Assembly: GCA_914767715.1 (NCBI GenBank)
Contig: OU612072.1
Location: forward strand, 20,956,001 to 21,020,000
Reading direction: 5' to 3'
Source of the DNA: Membranipora membranacea
Taxonomy: Eukaryota > Bryozoa > Gymnolaemata > Cheilostomatida > Membraniporidae
DNA: 64,000 nucleotides
This document shows positions 45,299 through 55,299 of the stretch, piece after piece. The position numbers and the translations under genes are program-made. Position 1 is the stretch's first letter, and the number at the start of each line of letters is the position of its first letter. The notes below the pieces were generated by a model. The model ran no database searches, was not told the origin of the DNA, and saw only the letters and a list, made by a program, of their open reading frames with translations.

Positions 45299-48200
45299 TT
45301 ATGCCGGTACATTATAAATATGATTATCATGGTATGTGTCCATGTCTAACTCAGCATATGTGTCATCTGGGCTTTCCTCCTGACCAGCTTGATTCTCTCT
45401 GTTGCTTTGTTTGCTCTCAACAACATTCATCCCAATGCCAGCTTTACTGTAAGTAGTACAAGTAGGCCTGTACATATCAATATTAAATCAAAAAAGCCTT
45501 TATTGCTTTGACTAAACTTGTGATACCAACCGTATATACACCAACATCAGTATACAAATCTGATATCAATGTTCCTTGAAGGTCAACTCCAGACCAGAAG
45601 TACTGTGAGCTGAAACAATGAATAAAGTATGTATTTAAAAGTTTAATGTTGCTGAAGATTCTATGGAGCAAAACTTCCTCCTTGCCTTTCAAAGGAAGTC
45701 AGTAACAATTCTTACCTTTCATTTCTTCTGTTGGTGATGGTCCTCAGTCTAACGATATAAGCGACAAATACTAGAACAGAAATCACCACTATAATCACAA
45801 CAGCTGAAGATATTAATGCGACATTTAGATTTGGTATGCCAGGTTGTTCTGTGGTGTTTCCGGTTATGATTGCAGAGTTTCCCTCTGAAAATAAATGAGG
45901 AAATTAATTATTGAGTGGGTTTGTTAATTTTCAACTTACTTCACCGATGATGATGACATAATTTTGCAAGATTTGTGCATTCGGGAGATCAATGAATTAT
46001 TCATAATCCTACTCACCATTATTTATGACTATAACATTTATAGTACAGTTGTCTTCATAAATCACATGAGTTCCGACAGCTAAACTTGTATTTACACTTG
46101 GAGTCACCTCCACTAATGCTCGCCCCTCATCGGATGTTACAAAGAGAGTCATGTTTCTGTCCTGACAAGGTGATCTGGTGGTAGATCCTAGAGATTAAAG
46201 TAAAGTTTCATCATTTGCGTGAGGATACTATTCAATATAGGAGAGCAAATAATGTCTGGTGGAAATACATTTAGTTTCGGATTTGATTTTAGGTGCTTGT
46301 GTACCGAGTATTAGAGGTGGTATCATTAATCTAACGGACAGCAAGTTATTTTAATGGCTAGCTCAAATTGGCAATCAACTATTTTTATTTAAACCCACCG
46401 CTATTTATGACTATAATGTTTATAGTACAGTTGTCCCTATAGATGACATGACTACCCGCTGCAAATGCAGTCTGCTGGCCAGGAGCTGTATCAACCAGTG
46501 CTCTCCCCTCATCAGATGTTGCATAGAGCGTCATGTTTCTGTCCTGACATGGGGCCTCTGAGGTGGTCATCATTGTAGTAGTTGATGGTGTGGTAATTGT
46601 AGGTATTGGCGTAGTTGAAAGTTTTGTATCTAAAAAGTTTAAATATTTAGTATCGTGGAGTCAATTTTTAAACACCTTTAAAACAAAATCAAAAGAATAT
46701 TAAAAGAATTGGGTTCAACATGAATATGAACAGAATCTCCAAGGCTGCTACTCTTCTTTATGATCTAATTATTTCATATCTCATTTATTGCAGTAATCTT
46801 TTTATGTGAGGCAAAAGTGGTAAATTTGATCATTGATATATTATTTAGTAAAATCAGCTATATGTTGCCTCACAAGATTATCAGGCGGGAATAGCTAAAG
46901 TGATAAAATAAACCAGCAAATATCACCTATAAATTCAACTTGAGATAACAGAGATAGCATTAAACTATCAATATATATACAGTGTACTCACATATGAACT
47001 GCTGGATCCTCTTGTATTGTCCGACATACAGAAATGTATCAGTGATAATTAGAGACATGGGAGAGCTCAGACATCCTGAGCAGAGATCCAGTGTGGATAC
47101 ACTGTCTGTGTTAATGTCTACGAGTCGGACCCTGTTATTGTTCCTGTCAGCTACAAGTAGTGTCTGATTACCTATGAATACGAGGTCACGTTGGTCGTAG
47201 AATAAAGAGTTTAGTAAAGTGCTGTCTGTGTAGCCTGAGGTCCCTGGTGATCCTGAGATCAGCGTTATTATCTTTTCTCTGTATGTGATACGGTAGAGAT
47301 TGTGACGCTCTGCTATGACATACAGATCCCCGTTGTCATTCTGTGTTAGGTGTGTGATATACTGGGGGAGGTCGGACTTAACAAAAGTACCGACAGAGGC
47401 TGAGCTTACATCGACTGTCCTCACGGCATTGTCAGCGAAATCAGTGATGAGAAGCTGACTGACATATTTCTTGTCTCTTATTACAGACAAGGGATGGTAG
47501 AACAGACCGGGGTGACCTTCTGTGTATCCTGATGACTGACACTGTCCAGAGAAGACGGAGGTGATCCCTGTGACACGGTTAATCTCTCTCAGACAGCTAT
47601 TTTCAAAGTCAGCTACAATTACTCGCCTATCTTTGACTTGTGTGAATCCATAGATATCAGAGAACCGAGCCTCAGATCCTTTCCCCTCTCTGTATCCATA
47701 TTTAGAAGCGTTCCCGGCTATGGTCGTAGACGTTTTACCATCGCTGGTCTTCAGTGAGTGCTTGTCAGTGTACAGGATGTGACCGGGTCTGAAGAGATCT
47801 TTTTCTATGTGAGAAACATAGTAAGAGGTGGTGGTGGTGAAGTTTGTAGCTGTAGATCTCTCTAATCTGTAAGATTTATATAAATATTTATATAAATTTA
47901 TGTAAATGGACGATGTTTGTTAATTTGATTGTATTAACGCAGTAATTATTGAACAAAAAAACCAAAGATATTGCAAATGCAATATTTTAAATTGATAATT
48001 CAAATGAAGTGTATTTTTAGTATTCTAAGTATTCATGTGCTGGTGGGTGAATCAAATGTATCAGAATTATTAATTTTTCCCAAAATGAATTCAGATGGAT
48101 AATTGTGTTTTCTATCAACCAATTAAATTTAAATGCAGGTTAAGCACCAGACACCAACATATATAATATTTTACATGCGGCTTTTGTTCACAGTAAATTT

Positions 48201-48950
48201 TTGCTATTTGAAGTTGTCTCGTGCTATACACCATGAGGAGGCAATACACAAATTTCAATTAAGCGACCTAAATTCCAAATCTTGAGTGAAACAGATATTT
48301 GCTTCAATTAATCAACAAAAATTTTTGCAATGTATAAATTACAAAAAAGTAACAGCTTGTACCAAAATTAATGTGTAATATCACAAATCACAAGAAGGAA
48401 TGAAACGATCAAATGATTAGTTCACTGTACATTGCCTACCCTGAATCTATTAATTTTACTAAAGGATATTCTAGCATAGAACTCAGAAGGCTTTCAACCC
48501 CCTTTTTATTCTCAAAGTGACCTGGATAGGTAGATAAACATCACATCAATGGAAAGTGACTCACCGATCAACTAGAGACTGCGTATCCTGATCCATCCAC
48601 CACCCAGTATTAAGTATCACACAACATAACACCTGTCAAAACAATGATGGTATTAATTAAGTTTGTTACAATAGAAAATACCAAGGTACTTTAGGTATGG
48701 GGGAAGAGACACCTCCCATATAAAGGGGATACCAAATCCCCATCAATACCCTCTGCGCATTCATCCAGTAGATGTTATGTCTGGATTAAAGCAAGCCATG
48801 CTTGTATTCTCATGTACTATAACTACGTATTTTTTTCAAAATTATCACCTATCAATTTTGAGGTAATAGTTGAATCGAAATTCTTAATGTACTTACAAAG
48901 AAAAGTGTCAGTCTCAGCTCCATGAATCTTGACAGGCCAAATATTTTCAT
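45299..48950 (-). CDS. NHL-HYR-like type I transmembrane protein, copy B
   Basis: Seven exons on the minus strand: 48897-48950, 48565-48632, 46992-47866, 46399-46629, 46017-46187, 45716-45884 and 45299-45446. They total 1716 bases with no internal stop (571 aa), and every junction is GT-AG. Signal peptide (core VLCCVILNTGWWM), NHL propeller (residues 41-332, e.g. LLVADRNNNRVRLVD), a Thr/Pro-rich linker (PTITTPSTTTMMTT), two HYR-like modules (about 360-409 and 414-466), TM helix about 488-511 (VVIIVVISVLVFVAYIV) and a tail with tyrosines 553 (YAEL), 561 and 567 (YNVP, a YxxP form). The internal Met of copy A's large exon is Ile here, which supports starting from the first exon. Probably a cell-surface receptor or adhesion molecule. 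Ligand unknown. Confidence 0.78.
45483..45609 (-). other. Optional exon of copy B
   Basis: A good acceptor (gtttcag) precedes SQYFWSGVDLQGTLISDLYT. Read through, the frame stays open to TAA at 45483-45485 and would give a different, shorter tail. Splicing from TM exon directly to the 45446 exon keeps the YAEL tail. The two could be alternative 3' ends. Confidence 0.45.
46017..46187 (-). CDS. HYR-like exon 2 of copy B
   Basis: 57 codons, phase 1-1. Contains CQDRNMTLFVTSDEGRALVE and, after a short gap, VGTHVIYEDNCTINVIVINN. The order Cys...T-V/L-x...D-G-x-A-L-V...x-G-x-H-x-V/I-x-Y...C-T-x-x-V-x-V follows the hyalin-repeat pattern but is shorter (about 50 against about 80 residues). Symmetrical phase allows duplication or loss without frame change. 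Confidence 0.6.
46399..46629 (-). CDS. Thr-rich linker plus HYR-like exon 1 of copy B
   Basis: 77 codons, phase 1-1. Starts YTKLSTTPIPTITTPSTTT, then CQDRNMTLYATSDEGRALVD and AAGSHVIYRDNCTINIIVIN. It is a paralogue of the next exon, so the pair arose by exon duplication. Confidence 0.6.
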
Positions 48951-49085
48951 GGGAATATAGAAGTATTTGCTCTACACCTCTAGTCTCTCCTAACTACGGT
49001 AAGCGAATGAACTGGCAGTGAACATAAACCCGCAGTGGAGGTATTTAGCTAGCGGCAACTAATATTTACCAAGTTATCTTTTATG

Positions 49086-49169
49086 TGCGTCAAACTTCAG
49101 ATAAGAGAGCCGAGTAAACCTTTCTCTGCCTGGTACTGAATACTGTTGACGTAGGAATCTCTTATCAGT
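49086..49169 (-). promoter_or_regulatory. GATA-flanked module, proximal upstream of copy B
   Basis: GATAAG at 49100-49105 and CTTATC at 49161-49166. About 140-220 bp upstream of the ATG and nearly identical to 11946-12020. Confidence 0.55.
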
Positions 49170-49254
49170 GTAAACATTTGAAGGTAGCTATATTGGACAA
49201 AATCACGTATCCTGTTTTAACAAAGTCCCCGATATTGAACCAGGGTACTGCTGT

Positions 49255-49320
49255 GTGCGTCAGAGACCTGATAAGAAGGACAAGTGAAACTTTCACTGCT
49301 CAGTACTCAACCATGCTAAT
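49255..49320 (-). promoter_or_regulatory. GATA-flanked module, distal upstream of copy B
   Basis: GATAAG at 49270-49275, followed by 'aaggacaagtgaaactttcactgctcag'. Counterpart of 11806-11866, better preserved here. Confidence 0.5.
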
Positions 49321-50910
49321 CCGATGATTCGTATATCACTTTAAATGTTACAGGAGGCAACAAATTTAAATTCTACGAAAAGGAATGTAAATGATGGCAT
49401 GCCTGCCTGAGTTTCACTTGATGAGGCGTGATGTTTACAAGGCTGTTGCATCAATTGAGCTAAAATGATAATAAGGAATGACAACTCTTTGTTTGTCATC
49501 AATATCTCTCTAACAGCACACAATTCTTGTGGTGTTATCAATGGTGTAACAATTATACCTGTACCTGTAATTGTTGATGAGGTTTATCAAGGGGCCTGAT
49601 GTTTACAAGTCTGAGCCGGTTTCATCATATGAGCTACATTAATAATAACGAAGGATGACATCACAAAATTTTTCCGTGTATCAATTTTACCCAATTTATT
49701 ATTAGCTATTTTTCATTCAATTGCATTGCATGGATCTCATGACATCTAACTACCTTACATACTAGCAATTACAGTTTTGCAGTGTCTAACTTCTATACGT
49801 AAACTGCCGTAAATACCCGATGCAGTTAACTTGTAGAAACCATTAATGATATATTATAATCATATAATTGATATCAAAGTGACGCAACTCAATCAACTCA
49901 TCAAGCTGTGAATCTTGATTTTGTTGAAGCGAGCTATACAAATACTGCTGACCTTGTGCTTGTTATTGGGGCGGCGCCATAGCGAAGCCACTCTCCTATT
50001 TAATCAACATCAACCCAGTCAATGATATGAACTCTTATTCTCAGGCACAACCTAACATCCAGATACTATCTATAGATAAATTTTGAGTTGCTCTTCAGAT
50101 TTCTCAGCCTGTTATCAAACCGTATATCCATAGCATGCATGTGAGGGGATTGCAAGATCAAAAGTAAGGAAGGAATGGAATAATCAATTGATTAGTGTTG
50201 TACCCATTGAGACATATGATTCTTGAGCCGCCTATCCCCTTGTAGTAAATTGCACATTGCAATGTTTCATAAGCATTGGATGAATGAGCCGCCTCGAGAG
50301 CATGTTGCCTCCTGCTATAAGTCAAATTCAACTAACCTACTGAGACCGCGCAACTCTAACAGTATAATTCCTCCTGCAATGTTATGTTGCTAGTACCAAC
50401 TATATATAACATGGTAGCTTTTATGCGCTGTCCGCTTGCATAATAAATTTTATACAGAGAGCATACCTGCCTTGTATAATGGTGGTAATTATTTGATACA
50501 CAGTCATTCAGAAGAGCAGTTTCACTTAACATTAATTTTGTATGACAAGTCTGTTATCTTCAAAGATTTAACCAAGGCAGCTTGTCTCAGCTATCAATAA
50601 GCTACATTTTTAACCAGTGACATAATATAAGGAAAAGCATCTAAGTTTTGTAGGACAGCTGGCTGCACATTATTAGGGAGCATGATGATTGTCTTTTTTT
50701 AGAATTCACAGGCGACTATGGGTTGGTATAAGGCAAAATAGTTCAATGAGAAAAAGTACTTTATGTGTACGTACAAAAAACCCGTCAATTCAGCATCGCT
50801 TACAATTATACAATGCCTCCGTGATTATTTATTACATGATTGATTGATAATTTTTTATGTTTGTAACAAACTTCATTATTCATTTACAAGGCATCCTGGA
50901 TTTTTACAAA

Positions 50911-50980
50911 GATATTGGTAAAGGCGTTCACCTCTCAACGCTTCTGAAGTGAATAGGTTTGAGTCCCGCTGCTGACTAAG
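50911..50980 (+). repeat. tRNA-like element in right arm
   Basis: Body ATTGGTAAAGGCGTTCACCT and B-box-like GGTTTGAGTCCC. Mirrors 10271-10338. Confidence 0.45.
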
Positions 50981-51236
50981 AGTAGGGTATACTGGTTGTG
51001 TAAGGGTTGTGCCGCACAGACTCATCCAATGCCACACAAACAGAACCAGCGGTAAGATGAGTGATAGACTAAGAGACTCTGATTGCAGAGTATAGAAGTA
51101 GCTAAAGCTACAACACCTTCCTTCTTACTTTACTGTTTAAAGTTTGCCTAGCTGGCTGTCCTCTGGTTCTCAAAAACAATTACAATAATATCAGGTTTAT
51201 ATGCAATAGGAATTAATTGACATAAAGTTTGAAATT

Positions 51237-51284
51237 CTGGAGAGAGAGGGAGGGAGGGAGGGAGGGAGGGAGAGAGAGAGATGG
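51237..51284 (+). repeat. GGGA/GAGA microsatellite
   Basis: Run of AGGG and AG units. Not present in the left arm at the same place, and close to the end of the inverted duplication. Confidence 0.85.
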
Positions 51285-51423
51285 TCGTCAACTTTTGCAC
51301 CCAGAAACTTAAAAAACTTTTGAGAGAGACTCTTGCATTGATACAAGTGTCTTTAAAAAAACAGGGATAAGATAAGATAAAATTCATTACTTCAGTTTAG
51401 TCAGTGTTCAGCGTTTAACATTT

Positions 51424-51493
51424 GATAAGAGAGGGAAGTAAACCTCTCATTGTTCCAAGAAACTGTGGGCTGCAGGCGGGTGCCTCTCTTATC
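51424..51493 (-). promoter_or_regulatory. GATA-flanked module between copies B and C
   Basis: GATAAG (51424-51429) and CTTATC (51488-51493) with GATAAGAGAGGGAAGTAAAC on the plus strand. It lies downstream of C and far upstream of B. Confidence 0.55.
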
Positions 51494-51509
51494 AAGGTAT
51501 TTAGCTTGG

Positions 51510-52378
51510 GGGCTTAATCATGGATCTCAAGCTTAAATCTCCTTAAAATCAGCTAAACCTCCAACTTTTGTAGTCAATATTGCTATCAAGCAAGAATATT
51601 AATTGGTATAAAACACTTCAATGTTTACAAAATCGCAGGCGTGCGCCTGCAACAATTTACTAGAAAAACTTTCATTTAGAATACAAATTAAACAAAGTTC
51701 ATTCATAAATAAGGCAAGATAATCATTTGGTAACCCCTTCTCAAAAAATACCTTCTTTCATATGTATGCAATCCGTATAAAATTACAAGATTTTGATCAG
51801 CAAATAATGCTAAAGATTTTATGTTTTTAAGTGATTTGAATCGCTACTCATTGGTGGATTTGTTTATCTGCGCCAAGGAAAGATTGGCAACTGCGCTGTT
51901 TTATAAGAAATGTGCCCATAGTATAGGCGAACTGCATTCTAAGAAAACTTACAATGAAGATTGGCTCACTTTGTTGTATTTCTTTATTTCTTAACTTGAT
52001 TCCTTCACTCGTTGATTAAACGAATAAAATTCAAAACTTACGCTTCAGAGTAACAGATTGAAAACAAAAATTAATCAATTAACTAATTAATTGAATGGCA
52101 CGACATGGTAAATGTCACATTAGCAAGACTTAAATTATGAATAAAGCTTTTCTTCCAAAGATATCTACACATGAAGTTTAGAAAACAGGATAGAATTAAA
52201 TGGAGGAAAAGAGAGGTGTGCAGGGAGTAAAATACTTTGCGAGTCATGGCAAAGAAAAAATATATTTGAAGCTATATTTCACTCTAACCTATCATATTAT
52301 CACATACCTCAAGATGGTATTTAATACTATATTGTAGTATGGTATTCGATTTTTTATATATTCTGTTTCATTGAGTTG
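51510..52378. other. No gene; 3' flank of copy C
   Basis: AT-rich. No AATAAA in good position on the minus strand is certain. Confidence 0.4.
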
Positions 52379-55236
52379 CTATGCTGGTACATTATGAATA
52401 TGATCATCATGGAATGTTTTCACGCCCAAATCAGTGCTTGTCTCATCTTGGCTATTCTCCTGGCCAGATTGATTCTCCCTGTTGCGTCTTTTGCCCTCGG
52501 CAACATTCATCCGGATGCAGCTGAACTGTAATCAGTACAAATCAATTTTAGTCAAGAAACCCGCATTAATTACAGTACACTTGTGATATCATACCGTATA
52601 CACACCAACATCAGTATAAAAATCTGATATCACTGTTGAATGAAATCCAAACCAGAAGTCCTGTGAACTGAAACAGTGTCTCAAGTCTGTTTTCAAAAGT
52701 TTGGTCTTCCTGAAGATTCTATGGCTCAATATTAACACACAAACACGCCTTTCAAAGGAAGTCAGTAAATATACTTACCTTTCATTCCTTTTGTTGGTGA
52801 TGGTCCTCAGTCTGATGACATAAGCGGCAAATACTAGAGCAGAAATCACCACTATAATCCCAACAACTAAAGATATAAATGCAACATTTAGATTCGATAT
52901 GCCAGGTTGTTCTGCTGACTTTCCGGCTGTGTTTGCGAAGTTTCCCTCTGAAACTAAACAAGGAAAATATTTATTGAGTGGGTTTGCTATTTTGCATTTT
53001 ACTTCACTGATGGAATCATAATTTAGCAAGATTTGTGCATTCAGGGGGAACAATATTTGTTATGCATTGATAATATGCCATTTCTGATTTAGTTTATTTC
53101 ATTGAAAAGAGAGTGAAAATGACTCATCAGCCAAAAGATAAAAGGTTTCTACCAGTTTGCCTACAGTTGGGTAACAATGCGTGTAGAGGGGAAGAGAGTC
53201 TTTAGCCAGAAATAGTAAATATGAATAATTACCTTCTGTAGATTGTGGTTCTGGTGTAACATATGATGTACTTTTAGCTGTTGATATCCTCGGCAGCCTC
53301 CCTGGCAAAGTTACCAAAGTCATTGTCGTGTCCATCGTAGTAGCTGTTGGTAAAACATAAAAAAATGTTATAACTTTTATTGATAAAATAAATTAAAACA
53401 CAAGCATGAATAAAAAAATAACATAAATTGCATTGCGACAACAAAGAAGTATTTCCTTCATTCACAGCAGACAGCGTTCTTGTCTACCGACCAGGCTATT
53501 GATTACAATATCAATGTATACTTTTATGGATGCCTAAAATTGGTAATAAACCACTTATGTTGTTGCTTACAATTATGAATGACTGTAATATTAATAGTAC
53601 AGTTGCCTCTATGAATCACAGGACTACCGACAGCAATTCCAATTACCTATGTACAGGAGGCTATTTGGGGAGCTGAATAGAGAGTTTAGGAGAGAGCTGT
53701 CTCTGTAGCCTAATGACATTTCGATGATAAGTGTAATTATCTTCTCTTTGTATGTGATATGGTAGAGGGAGTTAGTTACTATGACATACAGGTCACCTTT
53801 GTCATCCTGTGTCATCTGACTGATTTCCCAGAGGATAACATCTCTAACAAAAGTACCAGCAGCTTTTGAGCTAATATTTACTGTTCTCACAGCCATGTTA
53901 AAGCTGTCGGTGTCGAGAAGCTGCATGTCATCACTATTGTCCCTTATTACAAACCAGGGACTGTTGAACTGACCGAGGTGACCATCTGTGTATCCCTGTG
54001 ACCCACACTGTCCAGAAAACTGTGAGGTGGCTCTTGTACCACGATCAATCTCTCTCAGACATCTATTACTTATGTCAGCTACAATGACACGTTGATCTGT
54101 AATCTGTATGAATCCTATGGGTCCTTTGAACCAAGCCTCAGATCCTATCCCCTCTCTGTATCCTCTCATTGTAGTGTTCCCTGCTATGGTGGTAGAGGAC
54201 GTACCATCGCTAGTCTTTGGTGAGTTCCGAGGTCACATGGCTGAAAGAGGTCTACCTCCATGTGATAAACATTGTTCGAGGGGGTTACTGTGAAGTTTGT
54301 GACTCCAGACCTCTCTAATCTGTACAATTGATATTATTTTGTAATTGTAATGTTACTAGTCCAATAGTTTTTGAACGATGAAATTTCATATTCTGGTGAT
54401 GCAATGTTTTATAATTGAAATTAATTAATCAAATGTGATGTTTTACAATTGAGATTTTGATGAAGGGTGTTTCAGTATATGATAATTGTAAAAGTGATGT
54501 TTTCAATGGAAAATTTTCAGGGTTTCATGATATAATACTACTTTTAATAAACTGGCCATTCAAATATGACCACAAAAACTTTTTCATGCAATTAATTCCA
54601 ATGAAGAATGCAGCTTTTTCCAAATAACTAAATTGGGCAAACACATTAGATATATAAAATATAAACATTTCACAGGCAATGTTTTTCACAATACATTTTG
54701 GTTATTGGGCGTTGTCTTCTCCCATCAACAATCGGCAGTAATTTGGTATCAAGGAGTTCTGGTTTTGAACCAATACCATTTATGGCCGGTTCCCTCAGCA
54801 TGGCCTACTCTGAATCTGATTTTTTAATAGAGGGTCTTTTAGAGTCAAACTTTGAAGATTTTCAAACTCATATTTATTATCACAGCGTCCTAGATACTTG
54901 AGTAGAATTTACATTGACTGAGAGTGACTCACCGATCAACTAGAGACTGCACATCCTGATCGTTACACCAGAGTCGCACAACATAACACCTGTCAAAATG
55001 ATACCCTTGATTTAGTTTGTTACAAGAGATATTACCAAATTTTTTTTTGTTCAGGGGAGGGGACAATTCTGATAATTCATTTGAATAAGTTTTATGTCAG
55101 GGTTAAAGCAAACCTGCTCAACATCTCAAGTGCTTCAACTACGTTTTCTTCTTCAGAACTCGTATTAATTTCCAGGTTATAATGGAGTCACAGTTATTAT
55201 TGTCCTTACAAGGAAAATTGTAAGTCTCAGCTCCAT
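52379..55236 (-). pseudogene. NHL transmembrane protein, copy C, disrupted
   Basis: Recognisable pieces on the minus strand: exon 1 (55210-55236, MELRLTIFL; the first ATG of A and B is ATA here), exon 2 (near 54930-54990; 11 bases shorter, reaching TAA), exon 3 (near 53640-54327; a deletion after the first 20 codons shifts the frame, and a 181-codon stretch from 54169 then stays open). That stretch is fused near 53650 to an HYR remnant and stops at TAG. Then come a stalk exon (about 53230-53345), TM exon 52779-52947 (VVGIIVVISALVFAAYVI), optional exon 52595-52667 and tail exon 52379-52525. TM and tail frames are intact. In the tail the three tyrosines of A and B are Ser, Phe and His. The NHL fragment could still be translated from an internal start, but a full receptor cannot. 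Confidence 0.8.
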
Positions 55237-55299
55237 GATTGTTATAAGACCGAATGTGTTTATGGTACTGTAGTAAGAATTGATTTATACCTCTAGGCT

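Larger units (their letters stand above)
44563..51190 (-). repeat. Right arm of inverted duplication (partner 10060-16094)
   Basis: The reverse complement follows the left arm through 3' modules, gene, promoter and the upstream tRNA-like element. It is longer than the left arm, mainly because of the HYR exons and flanking intron (about 46.0-46.8 kb). Confidence 0.8.

Noticed and set aside
46982-47167. Plus-strand frame over copy B
   Set aside because: Antisense shadow of the NHL exon.
52775-53053. Separate small membrane-protein gene
   Set aside because: It is the TM exon of copy C with intron read-through, bounded by matching splice sites in all three copies.
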